Shown here: one piece after another, positions 1 to 11,023 of the stretch
How positions within the stretch are numbered: position 1 is the stretch's first letter
Layout of the letters: each line of letters begins with the position of its first letter
NCBI GenBank assembly: GCA_946803715.1
Contig: CAMPET010000006.1
Span: 579,006-643,005, forward strand
Length of the DNA: 64,000 nt
DNA from: Beroe ovata
Taxonomy: Eukaryota; Ctenophora; Nuda; Beroida; Beroidae
Reading direction: 5' to 3'
Translations under genes and position numbers: made by a program
Notes under the pieces: model-generated
The model's database searches: none
What the model was told of the DNA's origin: nothing
The model's input: only the letters and a program-made list of their open reading frames with translations

Positions 1-935
1 AGACATTATAGTCTCTTCTTCAGGATCTCCACAAAGTGTGGCCCTCGCTTCTCAAATTTGATTGTAATAAGTAGTGTTGATAAGTTTAAAACTTTACTTA
101 CCTATATTTTAAAATTCACATTTTACAGCAAATACTTGTTAATACTTTCAGGTTTTCCTAGCCTATTTATATTCAATCGCTCGCAATTTTTTTTGTCAAA
201 TTTTATCTGTCCTCTGTTCAACGCGCGCGCGCCTTCATCGAAGGCCGTGGAAACATCAAAACTAAAACATGTTTAAGCCTTCAATGAAGTGGTGTGCGCG
301 CGATCCTTGCCGGATGCAGATGTTATCTGTCTACTGTTTCTTGCGCGCGGCGCACGCGCCTTAATCGGAGGCCTGTTTAGCCTTCGACGCGATGAAAGTG
401 CAGCGCGCCCAGTGAACAGGTAACATCCGTGTGCACACGTTGCGCGCCCCTGTTCTACTCAGTGAACTGAAAAGTCGTAGAAAGGAGACGCGCAGCGCGC
501 GGAGTATTTGGGTCACGCAGCGCGGGAACATAACATCCGGCAACGCGATCCGAAAATCAGAGGTCAGATAAAATCTGACGAAGGTTTTTTTGTGTTTTGA
601 TCCTCAGTCAGTCGCGTCGACGCTGCGCAATTTTTATCGGAAGCCGCAGAACAGGCTTTCGATGAAAGTGAGCGCTTGCTAAACATATGAGAGGTCAGAT
701 GAAATCAAATCTGACAAGCGCAATGACAAATGGAGGATTTTAGCCCAGGGATTTTAGCCCGGGGATCTTAGCACCAATAAACTCAGCTTTATCAAAAAGT
801 TTCATTTGTTAATTGCCATATTTGATCTGCCAATATTATTCTCAAAGTTAGAATCTGCTCTAGCCAAAAAGGTTGACTGCAGTGGTAATTTGTTCATTCT
901 TCTTGTCACTAGACATCATATTGAGAATTTAGATC
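1..935. other. Intergenic/5' flank with GC-rich repeat patches
   Basis: No convincing coding exon is seen. The stretch has clustered CG-rich words (runs of cgcgcgcg near 225 and 340-500), reiterated phrases such as 'ttcatcgaaggcc' and 'ttaatcggaggcc', and two copies of a short palindromic word around gaggtcagat...aaatctgac (about 560 and 690). The GC-rich style resembles the repeat patches near 49.65-49.77 kb and 57.4-57.7 kb, so it is probably a degraded dispersed repeat next to the promoter region of the first gene. Confidence 0.4.
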
Positions 936-2714
936 ATGAGGAAAGTAGAGGAGATACCAAGCAGAAATGTGGAAACCCCTGTAAAGGTAGTACTTATTCA
1001 TTTTTGTTTATGGTTTCAAGAAAAATGAAGCATCATTGTCATAACTCTGGATAAGTCCTGTCATCAGAGTTTCATTTTTAATAGCTAATATTGATATTTG
1101 GAATATTTCAGACTGGAGTTATTTGGGAAACCTTGAAAAGCATGGTTTTTATTTTTGGTACTGCTACCATAACAACAATTGCTGTTAGAAACTCAGTCAA
1201 TCCCTACATTGATAAGTTCTGGGGAGCCTCACATGATTTTTGGGGTGCACTTTGGCCACAGTTGTCCGGAATGGGGGGTCAGAGGGACATAGACATATTC
1301 TGAGCTANTCGCATAACTTTTGTGCTGATTGATATTTTGAATTACGGTTTTTTGCATTCAATGCAGAATTTATTTCTGAATGGGATACAACCGGAAATTA
1401 GTACTTTTGAAGATATGAATTTTTGCCTATTTCCACCATTTGGACAACTGTGTTGGCTTAAGATATACAACTTCTTTGGAAAGAATGATTTTATTGTGCA
1501 CAATCTAGGTAGGTAAATTAATTCCTATGAGTTATGATTTTTATGTAAGCCACTTTGTTAAATGGTTATTATGTTGATTATTTACTTATCCATCAGGATC
1601 AGCTTTTTGTAGTTGGGGCTGTTTTGTCATTTTCAATGCTTTATTCTTCTGCTGTGATGTCACTGGAAAACCACATTGGCTGCTCAAGTACAAAGTACAA
1701 GAAGGGAAAAATCAGCCAGTTAGTATTTGTAGACATCCTGAAAAATTTATGGAAAAGTTTTTACGTGCATGAAAATCTATCTGTTGATAGGTTGATAAAG
1801 AGAAGATATGGAAGTGTTTGAAGACTTGTGCTTTCAACTGGTTAATAGTCAGTCCAGCCTTCACATTGTTCATGTATTTTCCATCAATCTATATTGGAAG
1901 CTATCACAAAGGAGATCTTCCAACATTTGAGAGAATTCTGTTTGAGTTTCTGATGTTCAGCATAGTGGAAGAGATACTATTCTACTACAGTCACAGGTCA
2001 TCAGGAGCTCTTCAATCCATATTTAGTAATATTTGTTTTTCAAGCATGAGGGTTTCAATCTTATTCAATCCTTTCTCCTATCAATTTAATAATTTCCATG
2101 TTAGGTTACTTCACACACCAAAGATGTATGCGAAGTTTCACAAGCAGCATCATGAGTGGACAGCCCCAATCGGTGTTACCTCCGTGTACTGTGGAAAGTT
2201 CGAAATGGTTCTGTCAAACTTGTTCCCAGCAGCAATGGGTCCAATGATCATGAGATCACACATCTTTGTGACTTGGATTTGGTGAGTCCAGTTAAGCCTT
2301 GGATTCATTGGAAAAATCCTTTGTAAGAGTAATAGCTATATTATCCATGAACAGGTTTGCCTTGGTTATTTTCTCAACCACATTGGCTCATGGTGGTTAC
2401 CATGTACCCTTCCTCTTTTCTCCTGAGTCTCATGACTACCACCACAAAACGTAAGCTAACCTCTATCTTGGAAATGCTAAAACATTAACTGTAAATTTCA
2501 CATAAAGTTATCCAATGTAATGTTCATCAGATTCAACTGTTGGTTTGGAACTCTGGGCATTCTTGATAAGCTTCACAAGACTGATAAACCCTTCTCAAGC
2601 AGCATCCAAGGAACCCGGCATTACATATCTTTCTCACTGACTCCTGTATCTAAACTGCATCCTGATCCTGCATTTGTTGGAAAACCCTCCACCAGCAATA
2701 AAAAGATTGAATAG
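936..2714 (+). CDS. FAXDC2-like: FAXDC2-like fatty acid hydroxylase, copy 1
   Basis: Membrane di-iron hydroxylase of the sterol desaturase/fatty acid hydroxylase superfamily, expected in the ER membrane. Proposed exons: 936-986, 1112 to about 1277, 1366-1508, 1597-1718, 1791-1996, 2105-2281, 2355-2450, 2531-2714. Reading phases agree from 1366 onward; the 3' end of exon 2 and its join to exon 3 are not resolved, and an ambiguous base lies at 1307. Diagnostic pieces are RNSVNPYIDKFWGAS in exon 2, CDVTGKP in exon 4, and the three histidine boxes: HRLLH across the exon 5/6 join, HKQHHEWTAPIG in exon 6 and HDYHH in exon 7. The start codon opens a 17-codon exon that ends at a good gtagta donor. 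The paralogue at 7.2 kb shares the last four intron positions and the same box order. The assignment to FAXDC2 rather than another hydroxylase is by the surrounding sequence and is fairly secure. Confidence 0.82.
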
Positions 2715-3340
2715 AGAGGGAATATAAACTCGTTGTTGGCTGTTGAAACATAACTTGGCATGATAAGCCTGTAAGAGCTGCTCTTAGTTGTCAGTTATGC
2801 ATTAGATGTATGTGTGTACGTGTGTAGATTATTTCGAGTGAACTAAGGTATTAGAATCATTACCTCATCGCAAACCAGGGGCAGCTCATTGATACAAGAC
2901 CCCTGAAATCACGGGTGCAGCTACTGTAATTGATGGTGCACAGCTTGTGCTATAACCCCGCTCTATGCATTACTGTTGTATACTTGATATTTAGTGCTCT
3001 ATCAAATGCTGTTTTGTTAGTATTGTATGTATTTTTGTGTATTTTTTATGTATTTATGTTGTTTATTTCATGAAAGAAACTTGCCAAAACATCAAAATTA
3101 TCATTGTTGCTTGCAATAATCAATAGTGCTAGTAAGGAATTTTATAAAAATGTATTTGTTTGATAAAATGTTATAATGTGTAGGTACCTACTTTCATCAA
3201 CCTTGGCGTTATTTTTCATTGAATCTCTCTTCTTCAAATACTTTAATGATAGATTATTTAGTGTTCAATGATATGAATCAATGTACGAAACATGAGCATA
3301 ATATCTCACCAAAATTTGAACTATTACAGATGGCCTAAGA
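2715..3340. other. 3' UTR and intergenic spacer
   Basis: AT-rich sequence after the first hydroxylase gene. It should contain that gene's 3' UTR and the POLG promoter. I see no extra exon. Confidence 0.4.
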
Positions 3341-3421
3341 ATGCGACTCATCAGATCATTGGAAAAACATCAGGTAGCAGTGTCCTGGAGTATGCTACCA
3401 AAATCACGGCATGATAAGTGA
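3341..3421 (+). CDS. 26-codon upstream ORF that looks like a mitochondrial presequence
   Basis: An ATG at 3341 opens 26 codons beginning MRLIRSLEKHQV and ending SRHDK, then TGA at 3419-3421. The composition (Arg, Lys, Ser, hydrophobic, almost no acids) is what a matrix-targeting peptide looks like. It sits out of frame with the long POLG frame, which has an in-frame stop at 3415-3417. It may be a regulatory upstream ORF, or the true POLG N-terminus separated by a one-base indel. The sequence cannot decide between these. Confidence 0.35.
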   Translation: MRLIRSLEKHQVAVSWSMLPKSRHDK

Positions 3422-3447
3422 AAGCCCAGTCAAATGAGCTTTATTCA

Positions 3448-6400
3448 ATGAAGCACAAAAAGGTCCTCTCTCCTGTATCAAGCTTACTGAACCATCGAGC
3501 TGATCTTGTCCGACCTAAGAAAATAATAAAACAATCATTCGTTATTAAAGAAGATGACGAATTTCGCCAGGTTTATAAGCCAGACAATCCGTTTGAGCAA
3601 ACAGAATCACCTAAAGTTCACTCGGGAAACAGCTCAGTCAACAAGAATGAAATTCGATTCAGGAAATTGGATTCGGACCAGGCTGCTAGACATAACACGT
3701 TTGGTATTCAGATGATACCAAAATCGTTACATCAGAGAATATTTCACCACTCTTCCCCCTTGTTAGACAAAGCCATAGAGAATCAATGTGCTGCTCAACT
3801 AAAGGAGTTTGGACTTAACAGTGGAGTAGCACAAGCCTCAGATTCCGTTGACATTTCTCTTCCGAAATGCACTTCAAATATTACAGAGTTTTTCAACAAT
3901 ATTGCAAACAAACAGTTACATCCCTATAAGGGTTACATCAACAGCCTGGCAGACTGTGAATATTTACCACGACTTCCTACTGAATGGTCTAGGGAGAGTG
4001 GTTGGAGTAAGTATACTCAAAACGGTTCCATTCCAGTTGAATACCCTGAATGCAATATGATTGTATTCGATGTTGAGGTTTGCATTCAAAACGGGAACAA
4101 TCTTCCAGCACTAGCCGTCGCAATTTCACCAGACTTTGTGTATAGCTGGACCAGTCCTGCTCTCGATAAACCATGGCTCTACAACAGGACTCCCAGTACA
4201 GACCTGCTGATACCAATGGGAAGTGAACCCAAGCTCATTGTGGGCCATCATATCATGTATGATCGAGCTCGAGTTGCAGAGGAATATCAAGAGAAGAGAT
4301 CAAAATTGCGATTCCTCGATACGCAAAGCTTACATGTTTGCGTTTCGGGTTTGGAAAATAATCAGAAGGGCCAATGGCTCGGTGCTAACTCAAACGATGA
4401 GTTAACGAAAGCTTGGATGAAAGTTGGTGCCCCAAATTCGCTAGCTGCAACTCATAAGTTGTATTGTGGTAATGACCTTGATAAAAGTGAGAGGGATGTT
4501 TTTGTATCGGGCTCACATTCTGATGTGCAAGAGATGTTCCAAAGTCTAGTAACATATTGTGCCAATGACGTAGTGGCAACACTCAATGTCTTCAAGAACG
4601 TCTGGAAGTTGTATGAAGAGAGGTTTCCTTCTCCTGTTACCCTGGCGGGAATGTTTGAAATGGCTTCTTGTTTCATTCCCACCAACAAAAACTGGTACAG
4701 ATACATAGCTGAATCAGATGCAACATTCTATGAGATGCAAGGAGAAATCCAAAAGGTTTTGTCACTGCTTGCAGACGAAGTTTTATTGAAGTATAACTTG
4801 AACAGGGAAAAGGCGTTGAAAGACCCATGGATATCTCAACTTAACTGGTCTTCGAAAAAGGTAATTGGTGTAAAAACGAAGAAACTATCGGTTAAAGCAC
4901 AAAAAGAGGAAGACGAAAAACGGGAGAGGGACAGAAACAGACCCATGACCATTGGCGCTGCAATTGAGAAAGTATGTAATGGCCCACCAGACAAACCAAA
5001 GCATTATCTGGGAGCCCCTGAGTGGTATCGGTCTCTCTGTCCTAAAGCAGCGAGTTACAGTGACATAACATGGCAACGTGGACCACTTGATGTGTCCTTG
5101 TCAGCTGCAGTTGCTCCGCTCCTTCTCCAACTGACCTACCTAGGGCATCCTCTGTACAGGACACATCATCATGGATGGGGATATCTCACTGCCCTTTCTC
5201 CTGAAGAGGCGATTCGCAGGTGCGCTTTGGTGAAGAAGTTCGTTCCTGATGCTGTTGTATTAGATGGTCAGCAGGGTACTGTTGCTGACTGTGAACTAGT
5301 TGAAAACGCGAAAGCTGAATATGGTGAGGAAATTGGGGAGTTGAGAAACCAAATTGAGTTGATTTCAAAACGCGGTGAACCACCATCCGTATTTATCAAT
5401 CAAAACTTTAGTAAGATGAGTCTTAACACACATCAGGTGGGGAATGTGGGAAATCCATTGGGTAAGGGCTTCACTGGTAGTATTGAAGAAGGAGTCATTT
5501 CAAGTTCCGGTAGCACAGAGGCTCAAGATGTTCTCACTCTTGGGTTAGGTCTGACATCCTGGAGAAACACCAGAAGCAGGATTATATCGCAATTTGTAGT
5601 TCAGTTGAGAGACTGTGATTATGAAAGCCAGGAAGCTGCTACCAAAGGTAGGGAAAATTTGGTAGGTGCCATTCTACCTCAAGTTGTCCCTGCTGGAACT
5701 ATCACTCGGAGAGCAACTGAACAGCTTTGGCTGACTGCTTCCAATGTTAGATCTGATAGAGTAGGCAGTGAGTTCAAAGGAGTTGTAACCTCTTTCCCAG
5801 GATATTGTTTTGTCGGTGCTGATGTTGATAGCCAGGAACTATGGATAGCTTCGCTCATAGGAGACAGTAAATTCGGTGAACATGGGGCAACGCCACTAGG
5901 TTGGATGTCCCTCCAGGGTCAGAAGAGCCAGGGAACAGACATGCATAGTATGACAGCTGCTGAGCTATCGCAAGGAAGACCCGGATTAGTATCCAGAAAT
6001 GCTGCTAAAGCCTTCAACTATGCACGGATATATGGCTCTGGTAAGGGACTAGCAAGGAAAATGCTCAAAGATTGTTGCACAGAACTAAGCGACGAGGAGG
6101 TCCACGCTGTCATTGACCGTATGTTCCAGCGTACTAAAGGTAAACAGATGTACAAGTTAACCAAACTCGGTAAGAAACAAGCCCTTATCCACGATCTCAA
6201 CTTGGATGAGATCAGTGCTGAAGATTTGCAGCATGTCAGTAGACTGACTGGCTTCACACCTTTCCAATTGGCTGATCATCAAAAGTCTCGTTATGCAGGA
6301 GGTTCGGAATCTGCGATGTTCAACAAACTTGAGGATATAGCCAGATCGAAACACCCAGCAACCCCATTTCTGGGATCGAGGATTACACGAACTCTAGAGC

Positions 6401-6855
6401 CTGGTGTCATACAAAAGTCTTATCAACTGAATAGCAGGATCAATTGGGTTGTACAGTCCAGTGCAGTTGACTTTTTACATCTCTTATTAGTGAGCATGCA
6501 GTGGTTGATGACTGAATATAAGATACCTGGAAGATTTGCTCTCAGCATTCATGATGAAGTGAGATTCCACATTCCACTTGAATACAAATACGAGGCTGCC
6601 CTTGCGTTGCAAATTTCAAATCTTCTTACTCGTGCATTCTTCTCTTCACAGCTGGGCATATATGATCTTCCGAACAACGTTGCATTCTTCAGTGGTGTAG
6701 ATATTGACCGATCTCTGAGGAAGGATGTGAGGGATGAATGTGTGACTCCATCTAACCCTCATGGGTTAGCATTCTCATATGGTATTGAACAAGGTGAAGA
6801 ACTAGACATATTTGATCTGCTACAAAAGGTGGATGTGCTAAAGTCGCATCGGTAG
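3448..6855 (+). CDS. POLG: Mitochondrial DNA polymerase gamma catalytic subunit, intronless
   Basis: Replicative and proofreading polymerase of the mitochondrial matrix; family A. A single uninterrupted frame of 1,135 codons starts at the first ATG, 3448. The conserved N-terminal element NTFGIQMIPKSLHQRIF lies near residue 80. Exonuclease motifs follow in order: FDVEV (about 207), VGHHIMYDRA (about 265), YCANDVV (about 370). Polymerase motifs are GADVDSQELW (A, about 790), RNAAKAFNYARIYGSG (B, about 850) and IHDEVRF (C, about 1035). All catalytic carboxylates are present, so both activities are predicted intact. Length is near that of other animal POLG proteins. The first ATG gives a weakly basic N-terminus; a better presequence lies just upstream in another frame. 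The absence of introns contrasts with most neighbouring genes. Confidence 0.96.
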   Translation: MKHKKVLSPVSSLLNHRADLVRPKKIIKQSFVIKEDDEFRQVYKPDNPFEQTESPKVHSGNSSVNKNEIRFRKLDSDQAARHNTFGIQMIPKSLHQRIFHHSSPLLDKAIENQCAAQLKEFGLNSGVAQASDSVDISLPKCTSNITEFFNNIANKQLHPYKGYINSLADCEYLPRLPTEWSRESGWSKYTQNGSIPVEYPECNMIVFDVEVCIQNGNNLPALAVAISPDFVYSWTSPALDKPWLYNRTPSTDLLIPMGSEPKLIVGHHIMYDRARVAEEYQEKRSKLRFLDTQSLHVCVSGLENNQKGQWLGANSNDELTKAWMKVGAPNSLAATHKLYCGNDLDKSERDVFVSGSHSDVQEMFQSLVTYCANDVVATLNVFKNVWKLYEERFPSPVTLAGMFEMASCFIPTNKNWYRYIAESDATFYEMQGEIQKVLSLLADEVLLKYNLNREKALKDPWISQLNWSSKKVIGVKTKKLSVKAQKEEDEKRERDRNRPMTIGAAIEKVCNGPPDKPKHYLGAPEWYRSLCPKAASYSDITWQRGPLDVSLSAAVAPLLLQLTYLGHPLYRTHHHGWGYLTALSPEEAIRRCALVKKFVPDAVVLDGQQGTVADCELVENAKAEYGEEIGELRNQIELISKRGEPPSVFINQNFSKMSLNTHQVGNVGNPLGKGFTGSIEEGVISSSGSTEAQDVLTLGLGLTSWRNTRSRIISQFVVQLRDCDYESQEAATKGRENLVGAILPQVVPAGTITRRATEQLWLTASNVRSDRVGSEFKGVVTSFPGYCFVGADVDSQELWIASLIGDSKFGEHGATPLGWMSLQGQKSQGTDMHSMTAAELSQGRPGLVSRNAAKAFNYARIYGSGKGLARKMLKDCCTELSDEEVHAVIDRMFQRTKGKQMYKLTKLGKKQALIHDLNLDEISAEDLQHVSRLTGFTPFQLADHQKSRYAGGSESAMFNKLEDIARSKHPATPFLGSRITRTLEPGVIQKSYQLNSRINWVVQSSAVDFLHLLLVSMQWLMTEYKIPGRFALSIHDEVRFHIPLEYKYEAALALQISNLLTRAFFSSQLGIYDLPNNVAFFSGVDIDRSLRKDVRDECVTPSNPHGLAFSYGIEQGEELDIFDLLQKVDVLKSHR

Positions 6856-7218
6856 ATGATGATTGATGTATTCATGCAATAACTTTAGTTTTGGAGGTTT
6901 TCCAAGACTTTTGATCGTAGGTATGTTTTATTGAAGATTTCGAATGAAGTTCAATTCCTAGCAACACGGAAAGATTTTTCCTGTTTTTATTTTCCTACTT
7001 TCTTTTAACTTATTTATTGTGTGACATATTTTGTCGCTAAACTACTGAATTGTATTTTATCTTTTACGATGAAATTGTATTTTTCTGCTCTCTGAACTCA
7101 TTCAGGAAAAGTCTTCTATTTACATTGTACAATGTACATGGTATGTATATTTGCATGCATACACTTGAATTTTCATGAAATAATTGACAATCATGTCAGC
7201 CATGGAGGTACGGTATTG
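6856..7218. other. POLG 3' flank and spacer
   Basis: AT-rich spacer with no coding signal. It contains the palindromic word acattgtacaatgtac near 7122-7137, which recurs elsewhere in the window. Confidence 0.4.
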
Positions 7219-8759
7219 ATGGAGCATCACAGACTGAAACTGATATGGACCACAAACAAGGCAGGAGTGTACTTTGTTCTGTTTACAGGACTTGTCCAAA
7301 TATGGATCCTTTACAGTCAACCGGACTCGTGAGTTATTAAACAGTATAATAATACAAGAAGCGTAGGTATGATAGTATCATTCTTCACTCATTACTCATT
7401 GTTTACTCGCCTTTTTTTCTCCACAGGACAACAAATAAATTTATGGATTGCTGCCGCTCTAAACTCGAATCCCTCTGGTATTTCGTCTGGGTTGGGATAT
7501 TCAACAAGAATACCTTTGTTATCCGAACTATCGGAACAACAGTCTGGGTATTGCTCTGGTATACACTCGTGAACAGCTTCTTCTTCATCTGTGACGTCAC
7601 AGGTCGTCCAGACTTCATACACCGGTACAAGATCCAGGAACCGCGGAAGTCGGTGTCTCGTGACAAGATAGTGGAGTGTCTCAGGGTGAACTTTGTTAAC
7701 CTTGTGGTGGTCCACTCAGTCATCAACATCCTCATGTACCCTGTGTTAGAGTGGAGAGGTGCACTTCATACTGGCGAGCTGCCAACTTTCGGGGAGGCAG
7801 TGATCCGGCTAGTGGCATTCAGATTGGTTGAGGAGGTTGCCAACTACTACTCCCACAGGTAGCATTGGGAGGACACTTAGAGGATTGTACAGTTAGAAAT
7901 GGAAGATCTGTCTGATAATCTCACTCTGAACTTTATTCTCTACTAAACTATGTTATCAGGTTACTCCATACCCCTGCACTGTACAAGTATCACAAGCGTC
8001 ACCACGAGTGGACGGCTCCCATAGGCATAACCACGGTATATTGTGGTCCAGTGGAGCACGTGCTCAATAACCTGGCACCTGTCATGCTGGGTCCACTCCT
8101 CTTCGGCAGTCATATTCTCCTTACTTGGGCATGGTAACAACTGACATATTACACTGATATTCAGTGCTCCCTGTTTCGTCGCTGAGTTTTCAATGTTGTA
8201 ATTATCCGGTAATTTCATGATTAGCACTGAAATAATCACTACTACACCATGGTACCAGGGTATCGTATCTTCTACTGGCAGCTATCATGGAACATATTGG
8301 ATACCACCTCCCTTTCTGTTATAGTAATGAGGGACACGACTTCCATCACAAAACGTGAGTTTCACCATGGACACTCCCCGAGTCAATCACTATAGTACCA
8401 AGTGGGGTGGCGACTCGCCCTCCATGCCACTTGGTACTATAGTCATTGATCTGAGTCATTGATCTGAGTCATTGATCTGAGTCATTGATCTGAGTCATTG
8501 ATCTTAGTCATTGATACACTCGGATCAATTATATCACTACATCAGACCTCCAATTGATTAATTAATTGCTGTTCTAGTAATTAAAATCATGATGTTACTC
8601 TATGATAGGTTCACCAGTTGGTACGGTACGTTAGCATTCCTCGATGTGCTCCACGGTACAGATCGACCGTTCAGTGACTCTGTACAGGGTAGACGACACT
8701 TCATTTCCTGCAGTCTGACTCCTGTTAAAGATATTGTCAGAGATAACAAGGGCAAATAG
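7219..8759 (+). CDS. FAXDC2-like: FAXDC2-like fatty acid hydroxylase, copy 2
   Basis: Second membrane di-iron hydroxylase, tandem paralogue of the gene at 0.9-2.7 kb. Exons: 7219-7328, 7427-7858, 7960-8133, 8259-8354, 8609-8759, with matching reading phases at every join. The protein carries hydrophobic segments in exons 1-2, the marker CDVTGRPDF, and the histidine boxes HRLLH (across the exon 2/3 join), HKRHHEWTAPIG and HDFHH. The last exon ends with TPVKDIVRDNKGK and a stop. The start is the best local ATG (MEHHRLKLIW); an in-frame ATG at 7132 would add 29 weak residues. Exon 2 here corresponds to several exons in copy 1, so intron loss or gain has occurred since duplication. The last intron carries a hairpin and a 15-bp tandem repeat. 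Confidence 0.88.
8386..8520. repeat. Hairpin plus 15-bp minisatellite in intron
   Basis: An inverted repeat pairs 'ctatagtaccaagtgg' (about 8391-8406) with 'ccacttggtactatag' (about 8428-8443). It runs directly into about five copies of 'gatctgagtcattgatctgag'-type units (about 8450-8512). Everything is inside the last intron of the second hydroxylase gene. Confidence 0.75.
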
Positions 8760-9349
8760 TCTTCAGATCTGAGAACTTTCAGTTTAATATAAAAACTTTT
8801 TATAATTTTACCTATCACTTCTTAACTAATGTTGAATTTTTAGTAATGATAGATTTTTTGTAGTCACGACTTTTTACTTTTTTGAAACTTAATGATAAAT
8901 TCAGCTAGCGAACTTTATGTTTGTATGCATTTCTTATCTCTTTTATTCAATTTCCTATGGTATTTCATGATTCTTTTTCATTTTGCAGAGTTTATGTTTA
9001 AACTTTTATTAGTACATCGTTTCGATAGTCAGTTTTGTTTTAAATGTAAAAACTTTGCCTTGCTAAGTTATTTTGTACTGCACGGTAGAGAAGCTATTAC
9101 CTACTTACCATAGTCAATATTGCATTCATATTATGGCATTACGGATGAGCATTATATCAGAAGAAGAATGTAGTATTGCCTAACATAATATGGGGTGGAT
9201 CTTGGACATTGCCATGTCCCCATATAATATTGCACTACTAATTACCTACTTATTCACATAAAATAAGTACCTTTTCACTACCCATTCCCCAATTATTATC
9301 CCACTATACCACTATTCACTTATTCAGTAATTACTGTTGCACTGTAGGT
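8760..9349. other. Intergenic spacer
   Basis: AT-rich, with the 3' UTR of the hydroxylase gene and the promoter side of the next gene. A weak inverted repeat of 'cctaacataatatgggg' and 'ccccatataatattg' is visible near 9178-9230. No coding exon is recognised. Confidence 0.35.
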
Positions 9350-11023
9350 ATGAAAAAACAGAGCAGCAGCACTACCAGACAGAAACCAATTCTATCCCCA
9401 ATAATGGACGACGAGTGTGAGGAACCGCATCAGAAACCCTGGGCAATTACACAGCAGGAAACCACGAGACAAGGCCGGCGACCCAGGGCTGGGAAAGATA
9501 CGAAAACCAAGGGCGATGGTAAACCAGAGAGGACAGCCCTCCCAGTATTAGGTAATCATCTCATTACTGGTGTTTCAATTAGGTATTTAATTGGTATTTA
9601 ATGGGAACTGACGTCGTATTTTAATGGTAACCGGACTGTTGTCCGAAGCGGACTCTTGTCCGAATCCGAATTTTCGGTTTTCGGACAACAGTCCGCTTCG
9701 GACAAGAATCCATTTGGCGGACTCTTGTCCGAATTTGCATGACAATTATTCAATGCAATATAAAATGGCTTTCGGGTTTCGGACAACAGTCCGTTCGGCG
9801 GACTCTTGTCCGGTTAAGGTAAGGGTTAGGGTTATGGTTAGGGTTAGGGTTAGGAGACGTTTTCGGACAAGAGTCCGCTTTTTTCGGAACCAATTCGGAA
9901 CTCAGATTCGGACAACAGTCCGTTTCGGACAACAGTCCGCTTCGGACAACAGTCCTAGAATCTATTTTAATGGGTGTTTGTGTATCATGCCTGAGAAAAA
10001 GTCCATGATCAACGTCCATGTATCATAGATCAATGTCCGATGGACATTGTCCATGTATCTATGTAATTTATACAGGATCTCTGTCTATGAAGATAGAGAC
10101 AAGTACAGCGTATGAAAGCGATAGGAAAGCTACACACGATATGCTCTACCGTAACAAGCTATTACGCACTAAGAAACAGAAGAGCATTGAGGGTGAGCTA
10201 TTTGAACATTCATCACATATTCCGATACATGATGATTGATTGTACAGGGTACTGATTCAAGTCTAGGTACCCTTGAATTTCCTTCGAATCAGCTTGTAGC
10301 ATCAAAAAACCATCCATTCTTCTCAGGCATGTTCCAAGCGGCCAAAGCGAATAAAGAACTATCACAGATATTGCTGAACACAAACCCTTCATTTAACTTG
10401 GACATTGGGGAACACAACCTTCACAAGTATCTAGCACCGTCCCGACATCTGTCAATGGAAGATGTAAGTCACGTGAACTAGATGTAGCATGTGAACTAAG
10501 TGTTGCACGTGCCAGGTGTAGCACGTGCCAGGTGTAGCACGTGTTAGGTGCACGTCACACGTGCAACTTGGTGGTACCCGCGTGGTACTTCATATACCTA
10601 CTAGGTATGATGTATGAATACAGCCTTTACTTACTATGAATACTCGATACAGTTTTCGACTATTCAGTAGGTGGGTAGTCGGACGTTCTGCTTGAGTGTT
10701 ACCTGGGTTTCTCGCTCACCTGTGAATATGTTACCAGTAAAATTATTCAGGTGGTAGATGAAGACCACATGACCGAAGTGATCTCAGCGACCACGCCCCA
10801 CACCATGTCACGCCTCTCCGCACCACCTCTTCCCCCGCCACCGGAGTCTGCAGTGGGCGACGAGCCGGAGGAAATGCTATCCGAGGATCGGGAATCTACG
10901 ATACCACCGCCCCTCACCGCTCATGATCTCTTCAGACGATCTAAAGTCATAGAGGCTCTTGCTCCGAGTACACTCTGGCAACCGTCCAAATCATTTGATC
11001 CGCCACAGAGTGTCAAATCCTAA
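9350..11023 (+). CDS. Unrecognised four-exon gene, low-complexity basic/proline-rich protein
   Basis: Not recognised. Proposed exons: 9350-9551, 10076-10192, 10248-10463, 10751-11023. Exon 1 begins MKKQSSSTTRQK and is rich in Gln, Lys, Arg and Thr. Exon 2 has a basic helix-like stretch (MLYRNKLLRTKKQK). Exon 3 contains ASKNHPFFSGMFQAAKANKE. Exon 4 is proline- and acid-rich (APPLPPPPESAVGDEPEE) and ends SKSFDPPQSVKS. Codon use and clean donors (gtaagt after exon 3) support coding. The exon 2 to exon 3 join does not keep phase: exon 2 ends with one extra base at its gtgagc donor while exon 3 reads well only from the first base after cag. That may be a sequencing indel or a wrong boundary. No transmembrane segment or catalytic motif is visible. 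Confidence 0.6.
9617..9960. repeat. Inverted CGGACAACAGTCCG repeats with interstitial telomere-like tract
   Basis: Inside intron 1 of the unrecognised gene. At least eight half-sites of 'cggacaacagtccg' or 'cggactcttgtccg' alternate in orientation, able to form nested hairpins. In the middle (about 9817-9861) is a degenerate array of ggttag/ttaggg, the vertebrate-type telomere hexamer on the C-to-G strand sense shown. Confidence 0.85.
10484..10562. repeat. Short 'gtagcacgtgccag' tandem repeat
   Basis: Several imperfect copies of a CACGTG-containing unit (gtgttgcacgtgccaggtgtagcacgtg...) in the last intron of the unrecognised gene. Each copy carries an E-box-like CACGTG core. Confidence 0.55.
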
